This document shows positions 43,284 through 51,340 of a stretch of 64,000 nt of DNA, piece after piece. The DNA lies in the NCBI GenBank assembly GCA_016794365.1, contig JAEUKB010000079.1:62001-126000 (forward strand), in the 5' to 3' direction. The position numbers and the translations under genes are program-made. Source of the DNA: Myxococcales bacterium. GTDB lineage: Bacteria; Myxococcota_A; Polyangia; Palsa-1104; JAEUJZ01. Positions within the stretch are counted from its first letter, which is position 1; every line of letters begins with the position of its first letter. The notes under the pieces were generated by a model. It was not told the DNA's origin, made no database searches, and saw only the letters and a program-made list of their open reading frames with translations.

Positions 43284-44336
43284 ATGCGGGTGCTGGTGGT
43301 TGGTCCCGATTGGGAAGACGGTTCAGAGGTCGGCTGCATCAACGGCTTACGCGCCATGGGTCATCAGGCCAGCCTGTTCGATCCGCGCAAGTACATTGGC
43401 GTTCCAAAGCCGCTGCAGCGCTATCCGCTCGCCTATGCCGCCGCCGAGTTTGTCCTGCGCGGCACCGTCCGCGAGCCGTTTTACTTTGCGCAAAAGCCGC
43501 TCATCGCCCGTGCCAAAGCGCTGCGCGTCGATCTGGTGCTGGTTGTTCAGCTGCTCTGGGTGCTACCCGAGACGATCACCGAGCTGCGCTCGCTGGGCAT
43601 CACCTGCGCGGGCTGGTTTCCCGATGCCTTCACCAGCTTTGGCCGTGGAACCTTCCTGCTGGCCCCGTGGAACGGTCTGTTCTTTCAAGACCGCTTCATG
43701 GTGCAGCGACTGCGGCAGAGCCTGTCCGCCGACTTCGTTCACCACTTGCCCGAGTGCATGGACCGCGTCTTCCATCGCCCGATCCCGATCAGTGAAGACG
43801 ATCGTCGCACCTACGGAGCCGATGTCGCCACCTTCGGCAACTACTATCCCTATCGCGCCAAGCTGATCGAGCCGCTCCTCGATGGATCGCTCGATGTCAA
43901 GCTGTGGGGTGCCCGTCCCCCAAGCTGGCTTCACCACAGAGCGCACGACTTTTGGGCAGGCAAAGTGGTCCAGGGCGATGAAAAATGCAAAGCGATGCTC
44001 GCCGCCAAGATCGCGCTCAACACCAACCACTACGCGGGCATCGGCGATGTCAACAAGCGCACCTTCGAGCTAGGCGGCATGGGCGCGTTTCAGCTCACCG
44101 ACAACCGTCCAGCGCTTCACGAATACTTCGAGGTCGGCAAAGAAGTCGTCACCTTTGACGGACGCGCCGACCTCAAAGAAAAAGTGCAGTACTACCTAGC
44201 CCGACCCGAAGAGCGCCAGCGCATCGCCCAGGCTGCCGCCGAGCGCGCACATCGCGATCACACCTTTGAAAAGCGACTCGCGGTGCTGCTTCGGACCGTT
44301 GGGCTTGCGCCAGACCCGGCCAGCGCATCTGCCTAG
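43284..44336 (+). CDS. CgeB-family glycosyltransferase-like protein
   Basis: A 350-residue protein of the CgeB / glycosyl transferase 1-like type. It opens with a Rossmann strand MRVLVVGPDWEDGSEVG and a segment LVLVVQLLWVLPETI. The second half has NTNHYAGIGDVNKRTFELGGMGAF and VTFDGRADLKEKVQYYL, which fit the nucleotide-sugar-binding half of GT-B enzymes. CgeB-like proteins were named from Bacillus spore-crust maturation and are found in polysaccharide clusters. Acceptor and donor unknown. It starts 78 bases after the sigma54-activator gene, with no strong ribosome site visible. Confidence 0.75.
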   Translation: MRVLVVGPDWEDGSEVGCINGLRAMGHQASLFDPRKYIGVPKPLQRYPLAYAAAEFVLRGTVREPFYFAQKPLIARAKALRVDLVLVVQLLWVLPETITELRSLGITCAGWFPDAFTSFGRGTFLLAPWNGLFFQDRFMVQRLRQSLSADFVHHLPECMDRVFHRPIPISEDDRRTYGADVATFGNYYPYRAKLIEPLLDGSLDVKLWGARPPSWLHHRAHDFWAGKVVQGDEKCKAMLAAKIALNTNHYAGIGDVNKRTFELGGMGAFQLTDNRPALHEYFEVGKEVVTFDGRADLKEKVQYYLARPEERQRIAQAAAERAHRDHTFEKRLAVLLRTVGLAPDPASASA

Positions 44337-44380
44337 CCAGGGTCTTTCCTCATCACCCTCGAACCTGTAGGAGAACATCC

Positions 44381-44767
44381 ATGCGCAGCAAATTCTTTGC
44401 GAACCTGCTCCTTGGCGTGCTGCCGCTGCTTGGTCTGGGTGCTGGCTGCGGCCAGTACCAAGGCGGCGCGACCGCGTACCTCACCTGGCATGTCGTCAAC
44501 GCCAGCGATCCCGATCCGCTCACCGCCCCCGCCCGTGACTGCGCGGCCAAAGGCGTCGAGTGGGTCCGCGTCCAGCTCGCGACCGGCACCCTGTTTGACT
44601 TTCCCTGCACGGCCTACAGCGGCGAAACCGGCAGCTTCACCGCCGGAACCTACTCGATCGACGTGATCGCCCTGGGCGCAACCGGCGCGGCCCTGTCCGC
44701 CCAGCGCATCACCAGCGAGGTCTTTGGCCGCACCAACCTCGGCCACTTCATCTTCCAGGTTCGCTAG
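44381..44767 (+). CDS. Small lipoprotein, function unknown
   Basis: A 128-residue protein with a lipoprotein signal: hydrophobic core LLLGVLPLLGLGAGC, lipobox LGAGC (Cys23). The mature part GQYQGGATAYLTWHVVN is beta-rich and includes a Cys pair (RDCAAK, FPCTAY). No enzymatic motif. A strong AGGAG site stands 6 bases before the ATG. It follows the CgeB-like gene by 44 bases, so they may be co-transcribed. Probably at the outer membrane or periplasm. Confidence 0.75.
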   Translation: MRSKFFANLLLGVLPLLGLGAGCGQYQGGATAYLTWHVVNASDPDPLTAPARDCAAKGVEWVRVQLATGTLFDFPCTAYSGETGSFTAGTYSIDVIALGATGAALSAQRITSEVFGRTNLGHFIFQVR

Positions 44768-44835
44768 CCGCGCCGCTGCCCAGGCTGGCTGATCCGACGC
44801 CCAGCCTGCGCCCACTGCCCCCCCCGCCTGGACCC

Positions 44836-45828
44836 TTACGAAAGCGCCTTGCCGAGCTGCGCAAACGCCCCCGCGAGCCCACTGTGCAGCGCCTCGATGT
44901 CTTCGGCCCGCCACTCCTCCCGTGCAGCCCGCACGAACGTCGTCTTGTCCACCCGATTGTCCAGCCGCGCCACCGGCAGCCGATAGGTCCGAGTCTCGTA
45001 GCGACCCGCTTGCTCGACGATGCGATCGATGCGGATCGTGCCCGGCTGGTCGCTCTGGCTCATCAAGTAGGCCATGTCATCGGTGCCGTACTGTCCCAGC
45101 ATGACTTCCATCGGCACGCAGTGATGCAGAATCGAGCCCTGCGCATTCGGCTGTCCCCGCGCGATGTTCTTGCGACGGCTCTCCGCCGGGTCCACCCAGA
45201 TGTACAGCACGCTCGAGCGCTCCAAGATCGTGGGCGACAGCGTCTCAAACGCCGTGGCGTACCCATGCGGCGGACACAGCGGAAACGCTGCGCCGTTCGG
45301 ACCCCCACGCGCGGCCTCGATCACGATCGTCTTGCCGGTCCGATCTTGGCTCACCGTTCGGTTCAACAGCGTAAGCTCACGCGCCGCCTCGGACTCCAGA
45401 CAGCCCGCCACCTTCTTGCGAATCCGGTACGGCACCTCGCCCAGCACGTCCGGCAGACCCAGCTTGAGGTGCGCCGCATCCAGACGGTCCAGCAGAAGCT
45501 CCGCCGCGCTCGTCGCCTGATACGGCTTTTGCGCCAGCAGGTGCGCGTAGTCCTCGTTGAGCAGCTCGATCAGCACCGCCCACGTCCAGTTGTCGCGGAA
45601 GGGCCGGTTTGGACCGTAGTAGTACACGTCGTGCCAGCCGTGCTTCCGAAGCTCATCGTCGATGCAGTGCATCAAATGAACGTATGGATAGTCATCGAGC
45701 TGGAGCGTCGGACCCATCCCAAAGTCCCGGCGGCACTGCTCCTCGGTCAAGCTGGCCATGTAGGTGCGAACTTCCGACTTTCCCGATGCCGGTAGCGAAA
45801 AGAGCAGGACTGTATCGAGCAGCTTCAT
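44836..45828 (-). CDS. P-loop NTPase-like hypothetical protein
   Basis: A 330-residue protein beginning MKLLDTVLLFSLPASGKSEV, in which SLPASGKS (residues 11-18) is a P-loop-like motif after the first beta strand. The rest (QLDDYPYVHLMHCIDDEL, YYYGPNRPFRDNW, GKTIVIEAARGGPNGAAFPL) does not point to a known kinase, though the VIEAARGGP and VLYIWVDPAESRRKNI stretches look like the nucleotide-binding fold with a second strand and an adenine-loop-like Arg pair. A strong GGAGGCAC site precedes ATG 45828, so longer open frames are rejected. Substrate and role unknown. Confidence 0.6.
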   Translation of the reverse strand: MKLLDTVLLFSLPASGKSEVRTYMASLTEEQCRRDFGMGPTLQLDDYPYVHLMHCIDDELRKHGWHDVYYYGPNRPFRDNWTWAVLIELLNEDYAHLLAQKPYQATSAAELLLDRLDAAHLKLGLPDVLGEVPYRIRKKVAGCLESEAARELTLLNRTVSQDRTGKTIVIEAARGGPNGAAFPLCPPHGYATAFETLSPTILERSSVLYIWVDPAESRRKNIARGQPNAQGSILHHCVPMEVMLGQYGTDDMAYLMSQSDQPGTIRIDRIVEQAGRYETRTYRLPVARLDNRVDKTTFVRAAREEWRAEDIEALHSGLAGAFAQLGKALS

Positions 45829-45965
45829 CTGGGTGCCTCCGGTTTTTGGCGCGACCATACCACAGTGTAGGCGCTGCACAGCCCCAACTGGCATCGACCA
45901 AAACGTGCAAAACCCCGACGGAGCAAGTTGCCAAGTCCGCTATCCCAAGGCCAAAATCAGAGCCC

Positions 45966-47159
45966 ATGCACAGGTCGCGCGCAGTGGGGGGACTTGGGGG
46001 GCTCGTCGCGGTGATTGGCTGGGTCGCAGCTTGGCTGGGACTGCTCTTTGCCGCAAAAGCGCAGGCCGCATCACCTGCCGATGAGATCACCGCCCGCGTC
46101 GCCGCAGTGGCCAAGCAGCTCGGACAACCCGCGCTCGGTCCCCGAACAGAGGTCGCCGCCGCCGCACAAGAGATCCTCAGTCAGACCTCCGATGGCACCC
46201 AGCCGCCGTTTGCCGTGATCCAGCGAGAGCTGTTGCGCAAGCAGGTTGTCGAGCCCGTGCATCGCCAGATCTTGGCTGGGTTTGCGACCGCCGATCCCGG
46301 CTCGCTGCTCGAAGGACTGGACCCGGTGCTGCGCCAGGCCTTCGCCGATCGCAAGTGGCGCTGGTTCGGCGTGGCCACCGCACCGTTTCGCGGTGATCCC
46401 GAGCGAAGTCGCTTGCTGATCCTGCTCATCGAATCGGGCCTGGATCTGCTGCCGCCCCCTGCCGCAGTCGGTCCCGAGAGTGCGCCCGTGCCGCTCAAGG
46501 GCTCGCTGCTCGCCCCATTTGACCGTCCGCAGGTCATGATCACCGATCCCCAAGACCGCATCACGCCGCTCGCCATCGAAGTCAAAGGCCGCGCCTTTTC
46601 CGGTCTGCTGCGCTGCGACAGCGTCGGGCTCTACAAGATCGAAGTGATCGGCGAGTCAGCCCAAGGTCCGCATGTCCTTGCCAACTTCTTCTGGCCGTGC
46701 GGCACGACGCTGCCTTCGCTGCCCCAGAAGTTTGCGATGCCGATCCAGAAGGTCGAGCGCACCATCCCCGCGTCCGAAGCCGAGCTGCTCCGCCTGCTCA
46801 ACCAAGACCGCAAGATCGCCGGGCTGGAGCCGCTCACCCACGACCCACGCCTCGCCAAGATCGCCCGCGCTCACTCCGAGGAGATGGCCAAAAAGCGCAG
46901 CGTCTTTCATCACTCACCGACCACCGGCACGCCCGAAGATCGCATCCGCCGCGCCCGCATCAAGAACTCCATGCTGGCGGAAAACCTGGCCCAAGCGGGC
47001 AGCGAAGAAGAAGCCGAGCGGAGCCTGATGGACAGCCCCGGACACCGTCGCAACATCCTCGATCCGCAGCTCACCAAGGTTGGCATCGGGGTCGCCACCG
47101 CCAAGACGCCGCACGGCAGCGTCCAGCTCTACATCACCCAGCTCTTTTTGACCCCGTAG
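45966..47159 (+). CDS. Secreted CAP (SCP/PR-1) domain protein
   Basis: A 397-residue protein with a signal peptide or N-terminal anchor (GGLVAVIGWVAAWLGLLFAA, about 9-28). A helical region of about 200 residues follows, then a beta segment (SFTG-like RAFSGLLRCDSVGLYKIEV). The C-terminal 120 residues form a CAP domain (LLRLLNQDRKIAGLEPLTHD, then HSEEMAKKRSVFHHSP, ENLAQAG, WM-like SLMDSPGHRRNILDPQLTKVG, cited as SPGHRRNIL). In bacteria, CAP proteins are secreted, often with calcium or lipid binding. The ATG 45966 starts the signal peptide; the open frame extends 119 codons upstream without signal, and is taken as non-coding. Confidence 0.8.
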   Translation: MHRSRAVGGLGGLVAVIGWVAAWLGLLFAAKAQAASPADEITARVAAVAKQLGQPALGPRTEVAAAAQEILSQTSDGTQPPFAVIQRELLRKQVVEPVHRQILAGFATADPGSLLEGLDPVLRQAFADRKWRWFGVATAPFRGDPERSRLLILLIESGLDLLPPPAAVGPESAPVPLKGSLLAPFDRPQVMITDPQDRITPLAIEVKGRAFSGLLRCDSVGLYKIEVIGESAQGPHVLANFFWPCGTTLPSLPQKFAMPIQKVERTIPASEAELLRLLNQDRKIAGLEPLTHDPRLAKIARAHSEEMAKKRSVFHHSPTTGTPEDRIRRARIKNSMLAENLAQAGSEEEAERSLMDSPGHRRNILDPQLTKVGIGVATAKTPHGSVQLYITQLFLTP

Positions 47160-47191
47160 CGACTTCCGAACCGCAGCCGACCCCGACCCAG

Positions 47192-47842
47192 CTACTGGAT
47201 CCAGCCGCGCGCCCGGTGACCTTCGTCCCGCAGTCGCCGCATCTCGGCAATCGAGGTCAGCTCGCCCACCACCCGATCGATGTACAGCGTCCCGTCGAGA
47301 TGGTCCAGCTCATGCTGGGCAATCCGCGCGTCCCAGTCGGCAAGCTCCACTTCCTGCGCGGGTCCGCCTGACTCGGGACGATAGCGCAGCCGCAGCTTCT
47401 GCCAGCGCGGCAGCTTGCCGCCCACCTGAGCCACCGACAGACACGCCTCGTAGTCATCCTGCGTTTCGTCGCTGTGCCAGACCACTTCCGGGTCCAGATA
47501 CGCCGTGACCTCCACCTTTCGACCTGCGGGCCGCGTAAAGTGCTTGATCAGAAACACCCGCCGCGACACCCCAAGCTGCGGTGCCGCAATGCCCACCCCG
47601 CCGGTCTGCCACAGCGCAGCGCGCAGCTTGTCGAGAAGCCCGGCTACGTCATCCCCCGGCTGCACCGGCAGCGCCCGCTGTCGCAGCACGCTGTTCGGAT
47701 CGGGCGCTTGCCTGCGCCACTGCACGATGATCTTCTCGGTCACCGCCGGATCCGCTGCCACCGCCTGGCCCGGTCCACCATGGGCGCAGCCCAGCAAAAG
47801 AAGCAGCGCCAGCGTACCCACCACTTGTCGCACAGCATGCAT
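47192..47842 (-). CDS. Lipoprotein peptide deformylase homologue
   Basis: A 216-residue protein with all three deformylase motifs: GVGIAAPQLG (82-91), EACLS (132-136; the usual Gly of EGCLS is Ala) and QHELDHLDG (176-184), giving the Cys and two His metal ligands and the catalytic Glu. Cytoplasmic PDF removes formyl from new proteins. Here a signal peptide with lipobox LLGC (Cys19) precedes the domain, so the enzyme is predicted outside the cytoplasm, where its substrate is unclear. It lies 4 bases after the EEP-family gene on the same strand. A housekeeping def gene is expected elsewhere. Confidence 0.82.
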   Translation of the reverse strand: MHAVRQVVGTLALLLLLGCAHGGPGQAVAADPAVTEKIIVQWRRQAPDPNSVLRQRALPVQPGDDVAGLLDKLRAALWQTGGVGIAAPQLGVSRRVFLIKHFTRPAGRKVEVTAYLDPEVVWHSDETQDDYEACLSVAQVGGKLPRWQKLRLRYRPESGGPAQEVELADWDARIAQHELDHLDGTLYIDRVVGELTSIAEMRRLRDEGHRARGWIQ

Positions 47843-47846
47843 CGGC

Positions 47847-48683
47847 TTAGCCCTCGGTCTGAAGCTGTAGCTCGGTCAGCACGCCGAAGTGATCCGATGG
47901 AAACACCCCGTCTACACCTTCCGCAAAGCACAGCGAGGAGCGCTGCACCGTCAGACGTTCCTGCGCGCCCGCTCGTCCCATCAAGATGTAGTCGATGCGC
48001 TGGTTGATCGCCGGGTCGCGCTGCGGACAGTACGGGTTTCTGGCGGAAAACGTCTCGCCGGGACCGTGACCCGCCACCGCAAAGCCATCGACAAAGCCCA
48101 GCTCTCCAGCGGGCGGCGCAAGCAGCGACAGCAGCGCTGGACTGTCCGGCGGCGCGTTCAGATCCCCCAGCAAAAGCGGCGGCAGGATCGGAATGTGCGG
48201 AGGCACCCGCCCCGGTAGCTGCGTCATCTCCAGCGCCAGAAACTGCCGGATCGTCGCGAGCTGCGCCAGCCTGGTCTCGGCCAGTTCTGGCTCCCACGAC
48301 AGGTGCGTCACCACCACCGGCAGCAGTCCGACCTTGACCGACAAGAGCACATAGAGCGCCGAGCGCGTCTCGATCCCTTCAGGAGTCGGCAGCTTGATCA
48401 GGCGCTGCTCGCGCAGTGGAGCCCGAATCAGCGCGGCGTTGCCAAACTCCGCAGCGAACGGCTTTTCAATCGAGCACGCTTTGCCAAAGCACACCCGATA
48501 GGACAGTCCTTCGGCCAGCTCGTCCGCCTGTGAAGTGCCCGGACCGAGGGGCCGCAGCACCTCTTGCAGCGCCAGCACATCCGGCGCAAGCCGTGCCAGC
48601 TCCGCCCGAATCAGTGCCCGCCGCGCTGTCCACGGCGCGTGGTTGCCCCATATGTTTAACGTTGCGACACGAAGTACAGTCAC
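47847..48683 (-). CDS. Endonuclease/exonuclease/phosphatase (EEP) family hydrolase
   Basis: A 278-residue metal-dependent phosphohydrolase. EEP motifs: TLNIWGNHA (Asn metal ligand), VLALQEVLRP (Glu), VVTHLSWE, LLLGDLNAPPDSPAL (DxN) and the terminal SDHFGV (catalytic Asp-His). The family includes AP endonucleases, sphingomyelinase-like lipases and inositol phosphatases; the RIDYILMG segment is shared by most. No signal peptide, so probably cytoplasmic. The start is GTG at 48683. It is followed directly by the lipoprotein deformylase gene, suggesting co-expression. Confidence 0.88.
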   Translation of the reverse strand: MTVLRVATLNIWGNHAPWTARRALIRAELARLAPDVLALQEVLRPLGPGTSQADELAEGLSYRVCFGKACSIEKPFAAEFGNAALIRAPLREQRLIKLPTPEGIETRSALYVLLSVKVGLLPVVVTHLSWEPELAETRLAQLATIRQFLALEMTQLPGRVPPHIPILPPLLLGDLNAPPDSPALLSLLAPPAGELGFVDGFAVAGHGPGETFSARNPYCPQRDPAINQRIDYILMGRAGAQERLTVQRSSLCFAEGVDGVFPSDHFGVLTELQLQTEG

Positions 48684-48704
48684 AACCCCATACTACCCGC
48701 GTCA

Positions 48705-48827
48705 GAACGCCTAACGAAACCTACTGCGGAACCCCGCTGGCTGCATCGTCGGTCCTCACGTACTTGCGTACGCTCCGGTCCTCCTTTTTGCAATCAGGGT
48801 CCCTCATAACGGTTTCGTTAGGCGTTC
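48705..48827. repeat. Inverted-repeat element, copy B
   Basis: A 123-base element with perfect 17-base terminal inverted repeats (GAACGCCTAACGAAACC at 48705-48721 and its complement at 48811-48827) and a central perfect hairpin CGTAC-TTGC-GTACG (48759-48772). It is about 80 percent identical to copy A at 28680-28802. Where the copies differ in the arms (AACAAAACC versus AACGAAACC), both arms changed together, so pairing is kept. It is in the divergent gap between the EEP gene and infC, upstream of infC. Confidence 0.85.
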
Positions 48828-48999
48828 CAAGTCCCGGTCCGCGCCGCCACGAGATGACTCGCTGTGGGTTTGGGTCTTGCAGAAGCCGCGCCGGTCGGGT
48901 TACTAGTGAACTACACACTAGGTGCTGGCCCGTCGGCGCCGCTGCGGCATGTAGACGCGTCAGCCACCCAACCAAGAACCCAAGATCGGAGCCACGACC
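48828..48999 (+). promoter_or_regulatory. infC leader / promoter region
   Basis: A 172-base stretch between the inverted-repeat element and infC. It holds a perfect inverted repeat CTAGTG-AACTACA-CACTAG (48903-48921), suited to an operator or small stem, and a GC-rich segment GTCGGCGCCGCTGCGGC. In-frame stop TAG at 48952-48954 limits how far upstream infC can start. No clear promoter boxes seen. Confidence 0.4.
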
Positions 49000-49662
49000 C
49001 TGAGACACGACAGCCGCCCTTCTCCTACCGAGCAGTATCGAGTCAACCACCGAATCCGCATTCCTCGTATCCGCGTGATCGGTAGCGACGGCGCACAGAT
49101 CGGCATCCTGGAAACTCCAGACGCCCTTCGCATGGCCCGCGAAGAGGGTCTTGACCTGGTCGAGATCTCTCCCAAAGCGGTGCCGCCCGTCTGCAAGATC
49201 ATGGACTATGGTCGCTTCAAGTACGAAACGGCCAAGAAGGAGCGCGACGAGCGTAGCAAGCGCACCGTGATCGAGGTCAAGGAGATGAAGTTCCGTCCCA
49301 AGACCGACGAACACGACTTTGACTTCAAGGTGAAGCACATCCGCGAGTTCCTCGGCGAAGGAAACAAGGCCAAGCTGGTGATCCAGTTCCGTGGCCGCGA
49401 GATCGTACACCCGGAAGTCGGCCAGAACGTGCTACGTCGCGTCGTTGAGGCGGTGTCAGACATTGGGATGGTTGAGCAGCCGCCTATGATGGAAGGCCGC
49501 CGCATGCTCATGATCATTGGTCCGCGTCCGCAAGGTGCGACCAAGCCCAAGCCCGCAGCCCCGGCCCCTGCTGCCACCCCGGCAGCGACCCCAGCCGCCG
49601 CGCCGGTCGCCCCAGTGGCAGCCGCTGCGCCCGCCGTGGTCACGCCCAAGGCCCCCAGCTAA
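49000..49662 (+). CDS. infC: Translation initiation factor IF-3 (Dsg-like, unusual start)
   Basis: About 220 residues. The IF-3 signature RVNHRIRIPRIRVIGSDG begins upstream of the first GTG (49075), so that GTG is too late. Between the in-frame stop at 48952 and this motif there is no ATG, GTG or TTG. The candidates are CTG 49000 (GGAG 8 bases upstream, chosen) and ATC 48985. Non-AUG starts are the rule for infC autoregulation, and Myxococcus xanthus infC (dsg) is reported to use AUC. Core motifs are VPPVCKIMDYGRFKYE, KEMKFRPKTDEHDF, KVVIQF-like KLVIQFRGREI and VEQPPMMEGR. A ~45-residue Ala/Pro-rich tail follows, reminiscent of the Dsg C-terminal extension. rpmI-rplT do not follow. Confidence 0.92.
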   Translation: MRHDSRPSPTEQYRVNHRIRIPRIRVIGSDGAQIGILETPDALRMAREEGLDLVEISPKAVPPVCKIMDYGRFKYETAKKERDERSKRTVIEVKEMKFRPKTDEHDFDFKVKHIREFLGEGNKAKLVIQFRGREIVHPEVGQNVLRRVVEAVSDIGMVEQPPMMEGRRMLMIIGPRPQGATKPKPAAPAPAATPAATPAAAPVAPVAAAAPAVVTPKAPS

Positions 49663-49761
49663 TCAGCCCCGGCCTGCGAATCCAAGGACGCAGGTCACGC
49701 GCTTGATGCTAGGATGGCGTTACGGCCAGCCTCTCCCGGTGCGTGGTCGAAATGAGCCGAC

Positions 49762-50070
49762 ATGCATAGCACCAACCGATCCTCACAAGGCACTCGCAGC
49801 CGCTTCGGCACGCTGCTCTTGGCAGTCAGCCTGGCTGCGATCGGCTGCGGTGGTGGCGCTCCCGAAGCGAGCCCCGCACTCATCAGCGGCATGCCGCGCT
49901 GTGACGCATCCCTGCTTCATCCGCACATCTCGGTCGGCAGCGTCGCCGGTCAGCCCGGCAAGACGATTGTCTACGTCGATGGCGTCATGGCCTGCGTGGA
50001 CGACGCAAGCCGGGTCGATCAGATCCTCACCCAGCTTGAGATCAAAAACCCCGGCATCCTCGCCCGCTAG
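49762..50070 (+). CDS. Small lipoprotein, function unknown
   Basis: A 102-residue protein with an N-terminal positively charged stretch, a hydrophobic core (FGTLLLAVSLAAIGC) and lipobox AAIGC (Cys29), followed by GGGAPEASP. The mature part is about 70 residues with a Cys (VMACVDD) and no recognised domain. It follows infC by 100 bases on the same strand; whether it is co-transcribed is unclear. Not a known translation gene, which is unusual next to infC. Confidence 0.65.
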   Translation: MHSTNRSSQGTRSRFGTLLLAVSLAAIGCGGGAPEASPALISGMPRCDASLLHPHISVGSVAGQPGKTIVYVDGVMACVDDASRVDQILTQLEIKNPGILAR

Positions 50071-50136
50071 CTTCCCCCCAGTCCCCGACCAGCGATCCAC
50101 CGAGCGAAGGGGAAGCGCCTTTGCGCTCCGCCATGC

Positions 50137-51303
50137 CTAGAACGCCGAGCAGCCGGTGATGTCTTCGCCAACTATCAGCGTGTGGATGTGATCGGTGCCT
50201 TCGTAGGTGAAGACCGACTCCAGGTTGCACATGTGACGGCCCGCTTGGTACTCGTCCGTGATCCCGTTGGCCCCGAGCAGGTCGCGGGCATTGCGCGCAC
50301 ACTCCAGCGCCATCTTGACGTTGTTGCGCTTGGCCAAGCTGACCTGCTGCGGCCTGACCTTGCCTGCCTCTTTCAGCCGTCCCAGCTGGAGCGACAGCAG
50401 CTGTGCCTTGGTGATCTCTTGCAGCATATCGACCAGCTTGAGCTGCACGAGCTGATGCGACGCAATCGGCTTGCCCGCAAACTGCACGCGATCCTTGGTG
50501 TACGACAGCGCTTCGTCATAGCAGGCCATTGCCGCCCCGACTGCCCCCCACGCGATGCCAAAGCGCGCTTGGTTCAGACAGGACAGCGGCCCCCGCAGGC
50601 CCTTGACGCCGGGCAGCAGCGCCGACTTTGGCACCAGGCAGTCCTCGAAGACCAGCTCCGAAGTGACCGACGCCCGCAGCGAAAACTTGCCGTGGATGTC
50701 GCGGGTCGAAAAGCCCTTTTGGCCACGCTCGACCAGAAAGCCACGCACCGCGCCGTCTTCACACTTGGCCCAGACCAGCGCCACCTCGGCCAGTCCGCCC
50801 GAGGTGATCCAGCGCTTTTCGCCGTTGATGACATAGCCGTCCGCCGTCTCTTTCGCGGTCGTCCGCATGCCGCTTGGGTTACTGCCAAAGTCAGGCTCGG
50901 TCAGGCCAAAGCAGCCAATCAGCTCCCCTGCGGCCATCTTGGGCAGGTAGCGCTGCTTCTGCTCTTCACTACCGAAGGCGTGGATCGGATACATCACCAG
51001 CGCGCCCTGGACCGATGCAAAGCTGCGCACGCCGGAGTCGCCCCGCTCTAGCTCCTGCATGATCAGGCCGTAGGCCACCGGACCGAGCCCCGGACAGCCG
51101 TAGCCGACCAGGTTGGCCCCAAGCGCACCCAAGGCCCCGAGCTTGCGCGGCCAGCTTGTGTCGAAGGTTCCTTCGCGAAAGTGACGACCGATGACCGGCA
51201 TGATCTCGTCGTCCACGAAGCGGCGGAAGGTCGCGCTGACCAGCTTTTCTTCGTCGCTTAGCAAGTCGGCAATCTGGAAGTAGTCAACACCGCCAAAAGG
51301 CAT
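50137..51303 (-). CDS. Glutaryl-CoA dehydrogenase-like acyl-CoA dehydrogenase
   Basis: A 388-residue flavoenzyme. It shows FVDDEIMPVIG, the substrate-side GYGCPGLGPVAYGLIMQELERGDSG (cited by GYGCPG and ELERGDSG), YLPKMAAGELIGCFGLTEPDFGS and WITSGGLAEVALVWAK (FAD-contact segment), SLQLGRLKEAGK, then NGITDEY and FTYEGTDHIH with the catalytic-base Glu. The pattern GLTEP...S and the CAGV/CPG region match glutaryl-CoA dehydrogenase, which decarboxylates glutaryl-CoA to crotonyl-CoA in Lys/Trp breakdown. Closely related acyl-CoA dehydrogenases cannot be excluded. AAGGA precedes the ATG. It follows the TPMT-like gene (gap 37 bases) on the same strand. Confidence 0.88.
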   Translation of the reverse strand: MPFGGVDYFQIADLLSDEEKLVSATFRRFVDDEIMPVIGRHFREGTFDTSWPRKLGALGALGANLVGYGCPGLGPVAYGLIMQELERGDSGVRSFASVQGALVMYPIHAFGSEEQKQRYLPKMAAGELIGCFGLTEPDFGSNPSGMRTTAKETADGYVINGEKRWITSGGLAEVALVWAKCEDGAVRGFLVERGQKGFSTRDIHGKFSLRASVTSELVFEDCLVPKSALLPGVKGLRGPLSCLNQARFGIAWGAVGAAMACYDEALSYTKDRVQFAGKPIASHQLVQLKLVDMLQEITKAQLLSLQLGRLKEAGKVRPQQVSLAKRNNVKMALECARNARDLLGANGITDEYQAGRHMCNLESVFTYEGTDHIHTLIVGEDITGCSAF

Positions 51304-51340
51304 CGGGGAATCCTTTTTGTCAGAGGAGGATCGGGGACGC

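Noticed and set aside
45609..45965. N-terminal extension of the CAP-domain gene
   Set aside because: It is antisense to the P-loop protein gene, Ser/Arg-rich, and would bury the signal peptide inside the protein.
49075..49077. GTG as the start of infC
   Set aside because: It would remove the conserved RVNHRIRIPRIR segment of IF-3, which lies upstream in the same open frame.
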